A stretch of DNA of 64,000 nucleotides from Bacillota bacterium (GTDB taxonomy: Bacteria > Bacillota > Clostridia > Oscillospirales > Acutalibacteraceae), in the NCBI GenBank assembly GCA_021769885.1, contig JAETSA010000003.1:87273-151272 (forward strand), in the 5' to 3' direction. Each line of letters begins with the position of its first letter. Position 1 is the first letter of the stretch. The notes beneath the pieces were generated by a model. The model was given only the letters and a program-made list of their open reading frames with translations. It was not told the DNA's origin and searched no databases. The translations under genes and the position numbers were made by a program. This document shows positions 43,959 through 51,669 of the stretch, in pieces.

Positions 43959-44408
43959 TTATTTCATAGATACCAATAACTGTTGTTTGAATATCCCCGC
44001 CCGCAAGCGATTGCGCAAATCCTGCGGGACATCGCGGTAGGCGTTGTCGGAAAGCGCGGCATACATAATCGCCGCCTCTTTCTCACTCAACAGTCCGCGT
44101 GCGCAAAGATTCTGCAAATTGGCGCGGCAGGTTTTTTCATCAATCTCCGTACCGACGGAATTGATTAAATGCATTTTCAGTGCCTCGTAATTATAAGACG
44201 CGCGAGTGATTTTAATGTAGCCCCCGCCGCCTCGGCGGCTTTCCACAATATAGCCGTGCTCCGGCGTAAATCGCGAGGAAAGCACATAATTGATTTGGCT
44301 CGGCACACAGCCTATCTGCTCTGCCAAATCGTTGCGCCGAATCTCGGCGGTTCCCTCATCGCCGAGCATTTGCAAGATTAAATCGGCGATTTCCTTGCTC
44401 AGATTCAT
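43959..44408 (-). CDS. ctsR: Transcriptional repressor CtsR
   Basis: 149 residues. Winged helix N-terminus (MNLSKEIADLILQMLGDEGTAEIRRNDLAEQIGCVPSQINYVL, of which the recognition part is CVPSQINYVLSSRF) and the wing tip RRGGGGYIKI, whose Arg/Gly residues sense heat. C-terminal dimer domain ends with RAGIFKQQLLVSM. CtsR represses the clpC operon and other Clp genes. Its own operators (44444-44461 and 44496-44519) flank the promoter of the operon, so it is autoregulated. Confidence 0.96.
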   Translation of the reverse strand: MNLSKEIADLILQMLGDEGTAEIRRNDLAEQIGCVPSQINYVLSSRFTPEHGYIVESRRGGGGYIKITRASYNYEALKMHLINSVGTEIDEKTCRANLQNLCARGLLSEKEAAIMYAALSDNAYRDVPQDLRNRLRAGIFKQQLLVSMK

Positions 44409-44443
44409 AGCATCTCATATCCTTTTTGTATGTCAAATTTGAC

Positions 44444-44461
44444 TTTGACTATCTTTGACCT
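44444..44461. promoter_or_regulatory. CtsR operator, downstream copy
   Basis: On the minus strand AGGTCAAAGATAGTCAAA matches the heptad direct repeat RGTCAAAnAnRGTCAAA. A third AGTCAAA heptad follows directly. It lies in the ctsR leader. Confidence 0.88.
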
Positions 44462-44473
44462 TTTGTGCCTTTT

Positions 44474-44502
44474 ATTATAATCCGATTCCCGCAAAAGTCA
44501 AA
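44474..44502 (-). promoter_or_regulatory. Promoter of the ctsR operon
   Basis: Minus-strand TTTGAC (44497-44502) and TATAAT (44474-44479) with 17 bases between. The -35 hexamer overlaps the upstream CtsR heptads. Confidence 0.8.
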
Positions 44503-44519
44503 GGTCAAAAAAGGTCAAA
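44496..44519. promoter_or_regulatory. CtsR operator, upstream copy with three heptads
   Basis: Plus strand AGTCAAA, GGTCAAA, AAA, GGTCAAA: the last two heptads with the three-base spacer form a perfect CtsR box (44503-44519), and an extra heptad extends it over the -35. Confidence 0.9.
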
Positions 44520-44545
44520 TTCAAAAGCTTTTTCTTGATTTTCGC

Positions 44546-44719
44546 TTAGAATGCGTCATTTTCTTCGATTTCCTCTGAAATTCTCTCGTTTCTGTGATTT
44601 TTGCCGATTTGGTAAGGCTGGCTCGCCTCTAAAAAATCGTCGGGCAGCCATTCCTCTTCTCCAAATTCGGCATCCTCTTCATAATCAGGCAAACGGTCAG
44701 TTTTGTATTCTTCCTGCAT
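44546..44719 (-). CDS. Small acidic protein of unknown function
   Basis: 57 residues from the ATG at 44717-44719, which has AGGAG eight bases upstream (a 108-residue frame starts earlier but the extra part is unlikely protein). The sequence is strongly acidic (LPDYEEDAEFGEEEWLPDDF, ISEEIEENDAF) with no Cys and no membrane segment. It lies upstream of ctsR on the same strand but before the ctsR promoter, and diverges from the Cys-rich peptide gene. I do not recognise the family. Confidence 0.5.
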   Translation of the reverse strand: MQEEYKTDRLPDYEEDAEFGEEEWLPDDFLEASQPYQIGKNHRNERISEEIEENDAF

Positions 44720-44751
44720 TCGAATTACTCCTTTGTTTTTCTTATAGTGTA

Positions 44752-44795
44752 TGCGCAAAAGCGGAAATTTATGAACCGTTTTTTGCGCACAGCAT
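44752..44795. promoter_or_regulatory. Inverted repeat between divergent small genes
   Basis: TGCGCAAAAGCGG and CCGTTTTTTGCGCA can pair around an AT-rich centre (AAATTTATGAA). It lies between the acidic protein gene and the Cys-rich peptide gene and may be a regulatory or a weak terminator element. Confidence 0.4.
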
Positions 44796-44874
44796 AGTAT
44801 GGTAGTGAAAGTGCGGAAAACGAGGACGCCTCGCAAACGGCTTTCGAACCCTTTCTTAGGAAGGAGGAACAAGA

Positions 44875-45033
44875 ATGAACTTCTGCGGTGGTTTCGGTAA
44901 CAACGGTCTTTTGATCCTTGTGATTATCATCATCCTGCTTACAGCAGATAACAACGGCTGCGGTTGCTGCTGTGAAGGCAGACGTCGCGATCGTGACTGC
45001 GACTGTGACTGCGGTTGCGGCTGTGGCTGCTAA
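44875..45033 (+). CDS. 52-residue Cys-rich membrane peptide
   Basis: An ATG at 44875 follows a strong AAGGAGG (9 bases upstream). The 52-residue product starts MNFCGGFGNNGLLILVIIII, giving a short Gly/Asn-rich head and one membrane helix (about residues 11-24), then has 12 Cys in its last 24 residues as CGCCC and alternating Cys/Gly or Cys/Asp (DCDCDCGCGCGC). A terminator follows at once. The head and helix resemble small YjcZ-like sporulation membrane peptides of Firmicutes; the alternating Cys tail may bind metal or crosslink in the spore coat. The function is a guess, but the gene is well supported by its ribosome site and terminator. Confidence 0.72.
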   Translation: MNFCGGFGNNGLLILVIIIILLTADNNGCGCCCEGRRRDRDCDCDCGCGCGC

Positions 45034-45047
45034 CCCTTTCAATCGTT

Positions 45048-45092
45048 AAAAAAAGCCCGCGGGCGGAGAAATCCGCTCGCGGGTGGTTTTTA
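45048..45092 (+). terminator. Terminator after the Cys-rich peptide gene
   Basis: CCCGCGGGCGGA and TCCGCTCGCGGG form a strong stem around GAAA, preceded by AAAAAAAG and followed by TGGTTTTTA. After it (45100-45198) lies a copy of the common TCATTCTGCGCGAAGCGAAG repeat and no gene. Confidence 0.85.
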
Positions 45093-45198
45093 TGTGCATA
45101 TGTCATTCTGCGCGAAGCGAAGAATCTCACGCCGCGCAAAGTAAGTTGGATACTCGTGTATGTCCTTCGTCTTTCTAAAAAATTCCCACCGTTCTTGT

Positions 45199-45663
45199 CT
45201 ATTTTTTCCTTGTATTTTTAAAAGCGCTCACGACACCGATGACAGACATTCCGACAGCAAAAATTCTGGTGATTAAAGCCATAATATCCCCTGCAGCAGA
45301 ACCGCCGAAAGAGCCTGCAAGCGCACCCAAGACCATGCTGAAAACAATGAAAATAATACTAAGCATTTGATTCTTTTGCTTTTCCAATTCTTCGGTTCGT
45401 TTCAGCAAATCCATTATCTGATTTTCGATATGCGGTTGGGACAGCTTTTCTTCACTTTCTTCGCCGTTCATCAACTCGGAAACCGTGATATCCAACTCTG
45501 CGCACAACGGTCTGATGACTGCATAGTCAGGCATACATCTTCCCGTCTCCCACTTAGATACCGTCTTATTGGATATGCCGAGTTTTTCCGCCAACTGCTC
45601 CTGTGTCAAGTTTTTTTCTTTTCTCTTCTTTGCGATAAAACTTCCAATGGCAATCTGATTCAT
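45199..45663 (-). CDS. XRE-family regulator with C-terminal membrane segments
   Basis: 154 residues. N-terminal HTH_3 domain: IGSFIAKKRKEKNLTQEQLAEKLGISNKTVSKWETGRCMPDY is the classic Cro/CI helix-turn-helix. A coiled region (ENQIMDLLKRTEELEKQKNQ) follows, then two hydrophobic segments (MLSIIFIVFSMVLGALAGSFGG and IMALITRIFAVGMSVIGVVSAF). Membrane-tethered XRE regulators of this type are common in Firmicutes, usually controlling a neighbouring exporter; none is next to it here. AGGAGG-like site (GGAGGAAATGTT) before the ATG. Target unknown. Confidence 0.85.
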   Translation of the reverse strand: MNQIAIGSFIAKKRKEKNLTQEQLAEKLGISNKTVSKWETGRCMPDYAVIRPLCAELDITVSELMNGEESEEKLSQPHIENQIMDLLKRTEELEKQKNQMLSIIFIVFSMVLGALAGSFGGSAAGDIMALITRIFAVGMSVIGVVSAFKNTRKK

Positions 45664-45794
45664 AACATTTCCTCCACTGTTTTTAACAACAGTATACAGT
45701 TAAACGGAAAATTACAACATCTCTTGTTGGTAGAATTTAAGGGGAATCCCTATAAATCCGCGCAAATCCAAGAGAAATCTCTCATCCGTCCGTT

Positions 45795-45967
45795 TGGCGG
45801 ACGAACACAGTTCGCCCCTACAAGTGTAGGGGGAACGACTCCTGTGTCGTTCCGCGAAGCGATAGCAGACTTCGGCGGGCGGATGAGGGTGCGGGTGTCC
45901 AGTGGACACCTCTAAGCGAAGCTTAGAAGCACCGACCGAGCCGGCAGGCGAGAACGTCGCCCCCTAC
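45795..45967. repeat. Modular repeats incl. composite 90-base element
   Basis: No gene in 45664-46038. A CGAACACAGTTCG unit (45811-45823 region), a GTAGGGGGAACGAC unit (45826-45855) and a composite element (45877-45966). The composite holds GTGTCCAGTGGACAC and CTAAGCGAAGCTTAG hairpins inside an outer GGGCG...CGCCCC frame. Near copies occur at 56751-56841 and 58245-58335. Confidence 0.8.
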
Positions 45968-46038
45968 AAAGTTTACGTAAATCTGTCATTCCAAGTGAAG
46001 CACAGAATCCCACACAACACAAAATAAAGAAAAACGGT

Positions 46039-46530
46039 TTATAATGCGTTCTCGTTCTGCGTAAGGATATAGCAAACATTTGCATAAACAGACTTTTTTT
46101 GCATTAAATCCAAAAAAGTATTTACTTTATAGGTTCCCATAACGACTTCCGCTTCCGAAGATTGATATCGCGCCAAAATATATATTTTCTTTTCAGGCGA
46201 CTGCATTAACAAATATTTGAGTATCGCCTCAAAGCTTTTTTGATACTTTTCCCTTATCAAATACGGCGTTAAGCATTCAAAGCGTGTATAATCCGATACC
46301 GCAAATCCGGGTATCTGCATAAGCGGCTCGTTTTCCAAATGCTGACAGATATCGGTTCCGGCAAATTCATCTTGATGTGCATATAAATTATACCAACAGC
46401 CCTTTTCACAGGTTAGAAATTTCCAATAATTAAAATAGCGTTCTTCCGCCGTAATATAAATATTCGAATTATCGGGTATAAGCTTTGTATGCGCTTTTTG
46501 CCCAACACAGAAAACGACTAAATCAAACAA
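46039..46530 (-). CDS. Hypothetical protein, AT-rich gene
   Basis: About 163 residues from the TTG at 46528-46530, which has AAGGAG nine bases upstream; a TTG eight codons earlier has no site. The sequence begins with LFDLVVFCVGQKAHTKLIPDN and has a mixed alpha/beta look (NIYITAEERYFNYWKFLTCEKGCWY, KKIYILARYQSSEAEVVMGTYKV), with several Cys and Tyr but no motif I recognise. It is cytoplasmic by composition. Codon use is more AT-rich than the flanking genes, which could mean transfer. It follows the rnf operon, after a possible terminator. Confidence 0.55.
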   Translation of the reverse strand: MFDLVVFCVGQKAHTKLIPDNSNIYITAEERYFNYWKFLTCEKGCWYNLYAHQDEFAGTDICQHLENEPLMQIPGFAVSDYTRFECLTPYLIREKYQKSFEAILKYLLMQSPEKKIYILARYQSSEAEVVMGTYKVNTFLDLMQKKSVYANVCYILTQNENAL

Positions 46531-46547
46531 TACCTTATTCTCCTTAA

Positions 46548-46600
46548 AAATCAAGAAACGGCTCTCCGATTTTCCTTGTTGTTGTAAACCCGAGAGCCTT
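46548..46600 (-). terminator. Possible terminator of the rnf operon
   Basis: Minus-strand GGCTCTC and GAGAGCC pair across a 25-base loop, 19 bases after the rnfB stop; a T-run (GATTTTTAAG) follows. The long loop lowers confidence. Confidence 0.35.
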
Positions 46601-46617
46601 CCCCTGTATTTTATATT

Positions 46618-47433
46618 TTATTCTTTTGCCGTGCCGAGCGTAATCGCGTGAATCGCGCCTGTCGGGCAGGCTTCTACGCACTTGCCGCAGCCGATGCATT
46701 TTTCGTAATCGACGTGCGCAGTATTGTTTGTGACCTTTACCGCATCGTTTTCGCAGACCTTTTGACATTTCATACAGCCGATACAGCCGACCTTGCATTC
46801 CTTGCGGGTAAACGCGCCCTTGTTGTGATTCTTGCAAAGCACCGCCGCTTTGGGTTCATACAGCGGCACAAGCTCAATAAGATTTTTCGGGCAGGCGGCA
46901 ATACATTTTTTGCACGCCTTGCATTTTAACGGGTCTATGCGCGCCACGCCGTCGCAAATGCGAATCGCGTCATACGGACACGCATTCAGGCAATCGCCGT
47001 AGCCGAGACAGCCGTATACGCATTCTTTTTGCCCGCCGAACAGCTGGGAAGCCATAACACAGCTTTGCACGCCGCTGTACTGCAGTTTCTGTTTGGAGTT
47101 TTCGCAAACGCCGTTGCAGTGCACCATTGCCGCCATCGGCTTCACACTGCCTGCCGCAACGCCGAGAATTGCCGCCACCTGTGCCGCAGTTTCACTGCCG
47201 CCGGGCGCACAGAGATTGGTTTCCTTGGCTTCGCCCTTCGACAGCGCCGCCGCATAGCCGTCACAGCCCGAATAGCCGCACGCGCCGCAGTTCGCACCGG
47301 GCAGGCACTCGCGAATTGTCTCCGCTTTTTCATCCTTCGGCACTGCCATCACCACGGACGCCACCGAAAGCCCGACGCCCGCTATCAGTCCGATGCCGCC
47401 GACCAACAAAACTGCCAATAAAATGGTATTCAT
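46618..47433 (-). CDS. rnfB: Rnf electron transport complex subunit B (RnfB)
   Basis: 271-residue iron-sulfur subunit that takes electrons from ferredoxin into the Rnf ion pump. One N-terminal membrane helix (NTILLAVLLVGGIGLIAGVGLSVASVV), a 4Fe-4S Cys set of the Fe-S domain (ECLPGANCGACGYSGCDGYA), then ferredoxin-like clusters CVYGCLGYGDCLNACP, CKACKKCIAACP, CIGCMKCQKVCE and CIGCGKCVEACP. Last gene of the rnf operon, as in Clostridia with gene order CDGEAB. Fourteen bases follow the rnfA stop. Confidence 0.95.
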   Translation of the reverse strand: MNTILLAVLLVGGIGLIAGVGLSVASVVMAVPKDEKAETIRECLPGANCGACGYSGCDGYAAALSKGEAKETNLCAPGGSETAAQVAAILGVAAGSVKPMAAMVHCNGVCENSKQKLQYSGVQSCVMASQLFGGQKECVYGCLGYGDCLNACPYDAIRICDGVARIDPLKCKACKKCIAACPKNLIELVPLYEPKAAVLCKNHNKGAFTRKECKVGCIGCMKCQKVCENDAVKVTNNTAHVDYEKCIGCGKCVEACPTGAIHAITLGTAKE

Positions 47434-47448
47434 TCGTCCCGCCCCCCT

Positions 47449-48036
47449 TTAAGCAAATATGCCTTCGACAAGACCTGTAAAGCCGAGGAAGGACAGTGAC
47501 ACAAGGCTTGCCGCCACCAAGGTAATCGGCAATCCCTCTAAGAATTTCGGAACATTGCAGGATTCCAAACGCTCGCGCACACCTGCAAACATTACCATTG
47601 CGACCAAGAAGCCGAGACCTGCGCCCAAGGAGTTCACCATAGATTGCCAGAAGGTGTAGCCGCTGTCGATATTCAAAATGGTGACACCGAGTACCGCGCA
47701 GTTGGTGGTAATCAGCGGCAGATAGATGCCCAGCGAATTGTAAAGCGCGGGGATGTATTTGCGCAAAACAATTTCGACCAACTGCACAAGTGCCGCAATG
47801 ACAAGAATAAATACAATCGTTTGCAAATAGCCGAGCCCGTTGTTTTCAAGGAAGGTATTCAGCGGATACGTTACGGCACTTGCCAGCACCATCACGAAAA
47901 TAACCGCCGCGCTCATACCGACTGCCGTATTCAGCTTTTTGGAAACGCCGAGGAACGGGCAGATGCCCAAGAATTTCGAAAGAATATAGTTGTTTGTGAG
48001 AATCGCCGTTAAAAGAATCGAAAGAAAAATTTTCAT
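47449..48036 (-). CDS. rnfA: Rnf complex subunit A (RnfA)
   Basis: 195-residue integral membrane subunit with six hydrophobic segments. Characteristic RnfA/RnfE-type sequence: AILTNNYILSKFLGICPFLGVSKKLNTAVGMS with Cys near the membrane half-site, YLPLITTNCAVLGV and VRERLESCNVPKFLEG. RnfA and RnfE are inverted partners that form the ion path and a Fe-S site at the membrane. The start overlaps rnfE by four bases (ATGA). Confidence 0.95.
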   Translation of the reverse strand: MKIFLSILLTAILTNNYILSKFLGICPFLGVSKKLNTAVGMSAAVIFVMVLASAVTYPLNTFLENNGLGYLQTIVFILVIAALVQLVEIVLRKYIPALYNSLGIYLPLITTNCAVLGVTILNIDSGYTFWQSMVNSLGAGLGFLVAMVMFAGVRERLESCNVPKFLEGLPITLVAASLVSLSFLGFTGLVEGIFA

Positions 48037-48740
48037 ACGTCTTTCTCCTCCTTTTCACCCGCGCACGCCGCTTTGTCGGCCACCGTGCAGGTTTCCGCCA
48101 TCGGACAGCCCGCACAGCCGAGTTTGGCTTTCGGCTTGCCTTTCCGCTCGGCAAGCTTATTGGCACACGCCATTAGAATACCGAACACGAAGAACCCGCC
48201 GGGTGCTAATACGAAAATCGTCATCGGCGGTACGCTTTCGGGCAGGATTTGGAAGCCGAGCAAACTGCCTGCACCCAAAAGCTCACGCACACCGCCCATT
48301 AAAATCAGTGCCGCCGTGAAGCCGACGCCCATACCCAAACCGTCGAGCGCAGATGCGACCACGCCGTTTTTGCCTGCGAATGCCTCTGCACGACCCAAAA
48401 TAATGCAGTTGACCACAATCAGCGGCAAATACACGCCGAGCTGTTGGTCAAGCGCGGGCAGAAATGCTTTTACAAGCATCTGCACCACCGTTACGAAGCC
48501 CGCAATCACCACAATATAGCAGGGAATACGAACCTTTTGCGGAATCACCTTGCGCAGTGCGGAAATCACGATATTGGAACAAACCAAAACAATTGCTGCC
48601 GAAAGCCCCATACCGATGGCACTTTCCAAAGAGGTGGTTGTGGCGAGTGTCGGGCAAGTACCCAACACCAAACGCAAAACGGGATTTTCTTTGATAAGAC
48701 CTTTTGAAAACTCGTGTCCCAAGCTTTTTTTCTCAGCCAT
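48033..48740 (-). CDS. rnfE: Rnf complex subunit E (RnfE)
   Basis: About 235 residues with six membrane segments. Seen: KGLIKENPVLRLVLGTCPTLATTTSLESAIGMG, YLPLIVVNCIILGRAEAFAGKN, and MGGVRELLGAGSLLG, all typical of RnfE/NqrD. A Cys-rich C-terminal tail (KLGCAGCPMAETCTV) is an extra, common in clostridial forms. The ATG at 48738-48740 has AGGAGGT eight bases before; a GTG three codons earlier is too close to that site. Overlaps rnfG by eight bases. Confidence 0.94.
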   Translation of the reverse strand: MAEKKSLGHEFSKGLIKENPVLRLVLGTCPTLATTTSLESAIGMGLSAAIVLVCSNIVISALRKVIPQKVRIPCYIVVIAGFVTVVQMLVKAFLPALDQQLGVYLPLIVVNCIILGRAEAFAGKNGVVASALDGLGMGVGFTAALILMGGVRELLGAGSLLGFQILPESVPPMTIFVLAPGGFFVFGILMACANKLAERKGKPKAKLGCAGCPMAETCTVADKAACAGEKEEKDV

Positions 48741-49311
48741 TTTGCGCACCTCCTACTGCTTCAAATAACGCGAGCGCCTGATTGACTGCACTTGCCATTG
48801 CTTTCGACGTAATCGTCGCGCCCGTCAGTGCCTGAATCTCTGTTTCGGACGAGCCGTTTTTCAGCACGCCAATCGTACCCGATTTTCCTAAGAACTGTGA
48901 AAGAAAGCTTTCGTTTTTCGCATTCATACCGAGCCCCGCCGTTTCACTGATAGACAGGATATTCACGCCTGCCACCGTGCCGTCCGCTTTCACACCGACC
49001 ATTACCGAGATATCGCCGCCGTAGCCTTTCGCGCTTGTGCGGAACACATAACCTGCGGGGTTTTCCTCTGCGGAGAAGCCCTCATAATATGTATACGTCG
49101 TGCCGTCTTTTTCGATTTGCTTTTCTTCGGAGAAGGTTGCCGCATCTGTCAGCACCGCCTGCTTCGCCGCCGCTTCGGTTTCGGCGGCAAGCTGTTCGAT
49201 TTTCGGTGCGGTCACGCGGTTGGTCACGCCCAACAGCGCCGTTACGACAACACAAATCACAAGCAAAGATACAGCGGGAATCAAAATGGCTTTCACTTTA
49301 TTTTCTTTCAT
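48733..49311 (-). CDS. rnfG: Rnf complex subunit G (RnfG), covalent FMN
   Basis: 192 residues: one N-terminal membrane segment (KAILIPAVSLLVICVVVTALLG) and an extracytoplasmic FMN-binding domain. The flavinylation site is ALTGATITSKAM (Thr in the S/T-GAT-x-S/T motif), to which ApbE attaches FMN through phosphodiester. Preceding sequence GYGGDISVMVGVKADGTVAGVNIL and SISETAGLGMNAK is typical. Overlaps rnfD by four bases. Confidence 0.95.
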   Translation of the reverse strand: MKENKVKAILIPAVSLLVICVVVTALLGVTNRVTAPKIEQLAAETEAAAKQAVLTDAATFSEEKQIEKDGTTYTYYEGFSAEENPAGYVFRTSAKGYGGDISVMVGVKADGTVAGVNILSISETAGLGMNAKNESFLSQFLGKSGTIGVLKNGSSETEIQALTGATITSKAMASAVNQALALFEAVGGAQNG

Positions 49312-50333
49312 TTTGCTTCCCCCTTTTGCTTTTTCTGCTTGACCGTGCCGAAGGGCTTCGGCGTGGTCAGATGCTCAATATGCGGCACCAAAATATTCAT
49401 TAGAATGATGGAGAACGACACGCCCTCGGGGAGGGAACCGAAAATGCGAATCAGCGAGGTAATTACGCCGCAGCCGACAGCATAAATGATTTTGCCCTTA
49501 AAGCTGACGGGCGAGGTCGTGTAATCGGTCGCCATAAAAATTGCGCCGAGCAAAAGTCCGCCCGCGAGCAGCTGATAGCCCACAAACATCAAATTGCCCT
49601 TGCCTGCAATCAACATAATCACTGCCACCGTGCCGATGTAAACAAGCGGAATCGTCGGAGAAATCACACGGCGAATGAGCAGATATAAAAAGCCCAACAG
49701 CAAAGCTGCCGCGCAGGTTTCACCCAAGCACCCGCCGCGCACACCGAAGAACATATTCGCCAAAGTGGGTAAATCGGTTGCATTGATGGCGGTTTTGATA
49801 TTCTCTGCGCCGTAAATACCCGTGAACTGCGCGAGGGGCGTCGCGGTCGTAACCGCATCCACCGCACCGATTTTCCATTCGAAAGGCGCGGGATAATCCG
49901 AAATCGCCACAGGGAAAGACGCCATTAACACAATGCGCCCGACCAATGCGGGATTGACGAAGTTCTGCCCGATACCGCCGAAGAACTGCTTTACCACAAT
50001 AATTGCCACCGCATCGCCGATAATGACCATCCAAATCGGCATAGTAGACGGCAGATTGAACGCCAACAGCATACCTGTAACCACCGCGCTTAAATCGCCG
50101 ATGGTATTTTCGCGTTTCATCGCTTTGCGGGAAAGAAATTCAAACAGTACACAAAATACCACACTGACAAGCGTCACCACCAAGGTACGCGGTCCGAACA
50201 AAATCACGGACAGCACAAGTGCGGGCAGCATAGCGATAATTACATCCAGCATAATGCCGCGTGTGGTGTCACCCGTTCGCTTGTGCGGAGAGGCGCTGAC
50301 CGTCAGCATTTTTTGAATCGTTGTATCACTCAT
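49308..50333 (-). CDS. rnfD: Rnf complex subunit D (RnfD), covalent FMN
   Basis: 341-residue membrane protein of the NqrB/RnfD family with about nine segments. Seen: VSASPHKRTGDTTRGIMLDVIIAMLPAL at the N-terminus, GGIGQNFVNPALVGRIVLMASFP, the flavinylation region VDAVTTATPLAQF (Thr for FMN), YTTSPVSFKGKIIYAVGCG and FSIILMNILVPHIE. FMN is added by ApbE encoded at the operon start. Overlaps rnfC by four bases. Confidence 0.95.
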   Translation of the reverse strand: MSDTTIQKMLTVSASPHKRTGDTTRGIMLDVIIAMLPALVLSVILFGPRTLVVTLVSVVFCVLFEFLSRKAMKRENTIGDLSAVVTGMLLAFNLPSTMPIWMVIIGDAVAIIVVKQFFGGIGQNFVNPALVGRIVLMASFPVAISDYPAPFEWKIGAVDAVTTATPLAQFTGIYGAENIKTAINATDLPTLANMFFGVRGGCLGETCAAALLLGFLYLLIRRVISPTIPLVYIGTVAVIMLIAGKGNLMFVGYQLLAGGLLLGAIFMATDYTTSPVSFKGKIIYAVGCGVITSLIRIFGSLPEGVSFSIILMNILVPHIEHLTTPKPFGTVKQKKQKGEAK

Positions 50334-51664
50334 TTTTTCTGCGACTCCTCTCTTAAAACGGCTTTGGCATGGCGCATATACTGCACCAGCGGTTTACCCG
50401 CCGGGCAGGAATAGGCGCACGACCCGCATTCCATACAAACGGTAGCACCCGCACGTTCTAATTTTTTTACGTCCCGCGCCACGGCGTGACGGTGAATGAG
50501 CGTCGGCATCAAGAACAGCGGACACGCCTTTGCACAACGTCCGCAGTGAATGCAATCCGTTTCTTTTTTCAGACTCTGGTCGTCTGCCGTAAACGCCAAA
50601 AGTGCGTTGTTGCTTTTGAGAATCGGATGGTGCGTATCAACAATCGCCATACCCATCATCGGACCGCCGCTGACGATTTTCTCAGGCTCGGCTTTAAATC
50701 CGCCGCACGCCTTGAAAATATAATCGATTTCCGTACCGATGGGGACGCGCAGATTCTGCGGCTGCACCACAGCAGAGCCGTCCACCGTTAAAGAACGGCT
50801 CACAAGCGGCTTGCCGGTTTTCAAATACCGCGAAATGAACGCCGCCGACGCAACATTCATCACCACACAGCCGACGTCCGCAGGCAGTGCCCCGGGCGGC
50901 ACTTTTCTGCCTGTGGCGGAAAGTACCATCATCTTCTCCGCGCCTTGCGGATATTTGGATTTTAAGGGCATCACCTTGATTTTGTCATCCGTATCCTCTT
51001 TTTCGGCAATACGTTCCAGAATTTTAATCGCGTCGGGTTTATTGTCCTCCACAGCGATTACCACGCGCCGGACGCCGAGCATATCCTTTAACAGATGCAC
51101 GCCGTTAAATACATCCCACGAATTGTCGATGCATTCACGGTAGTCTACGGTAATATACGGCTCGCATTCCGCCGCATTGATAATCAGTGTATCCACCGAT
51201 TTTTCCTTGGGGATATTCAGCTTAACATGCGTCGGGAAGCCCGCACCGCCGAGACCCACAAGCCCCGACGCCCGCACGGCTTTCACAAATTCTTCCTTTG
51301 TATCCGCTTTCGGCACTTCATACTCAAACTGCGTGTATTCGCCGTCATTTTCAATCGTGACCGCCTGTGACACAAGCCCTGAAGCGAGCTTGACCTCCTT
51401 CACTGCGGTGACCTTGCCCGACACGGACGCGTGAATCGGGGCGCTGACATACTGGTCGCTGTCGCCCACAACCTGCCCGACCTTGACGGTATCGCCGACC
51501 TTCACAGTCGGCACGCACGGTGCACCGATATGCTGGCGCATCGGCAAAGTCACGGTTTCGGGGGCGGGAATCCGCTTCACGGGCATATCCTTTGTATGCT
51601 TTTCATGCGAAACCGCCACGCCGCCGCGCACCTTTTTTTTCGGTTTTATAATTTCAGAGTGCAT
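50330..51664 (-). CDS. rnfC: Rnf complex subunit C (RnfC)
   Basis: 444-residue soluble subunit that binds NAD(H), FMN and two 4Fe-4S clusters and gives electrons to NAD+. N-terminal Rnf barrel-sandwich (VTLPMRQHIGAPCVPTVKVGDTVKVGQVVGDSDQYV region), GLGGAGFPTHVKL for flavin/NADH, INAAECEPYITVDYREC, and clusters DCIHCGRCAKACPLFLMPT and CMECGSCAYSCPAGKPLV. No transmembrane part. Follows the Gx transporter gene by five bases. Confidence 0.95.
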   Translation of the reverse strand: MHSEIIKPKKKVRGGVAVSHEKHTKDMPVKRIPAPETVTLPMRQHIGAPCVPTVKVGDTVKVGQVVGDSDQYVSAPIHASVSGKVTAVKEVKLASGLVSQAVTIENDGEYTQFEYEVPKADTKEEFVKAVRASGLVGLGGAGFPTHVKLNIPKEKSVDTLIINAAECEPYITVDYRECIDNSWDVFNGVHLLKDMLGVRRVVIAVEDNKPDAIKILERIAEKEDTDDKIKVMPLKSKYPQGAEKMMVLSATGRKVPPGALPADVGCVVMNVASAAFISRYLKTGKPLVSRSLTVDGSAVVQPQNLRVPIGTEIDYIFKACGGFKAEPEKIVSGGPMMGMAIVDTHHPILKSNNALLAFTADDQSLKKETDCIHCGRCAKACPLFLMPTLIHRHAVARDVKKLERAGATVCMECGSCAYSCPAGKPLVQYMRHAKAVLREESQKK

Positions 51665-51669
51665 TCCGA

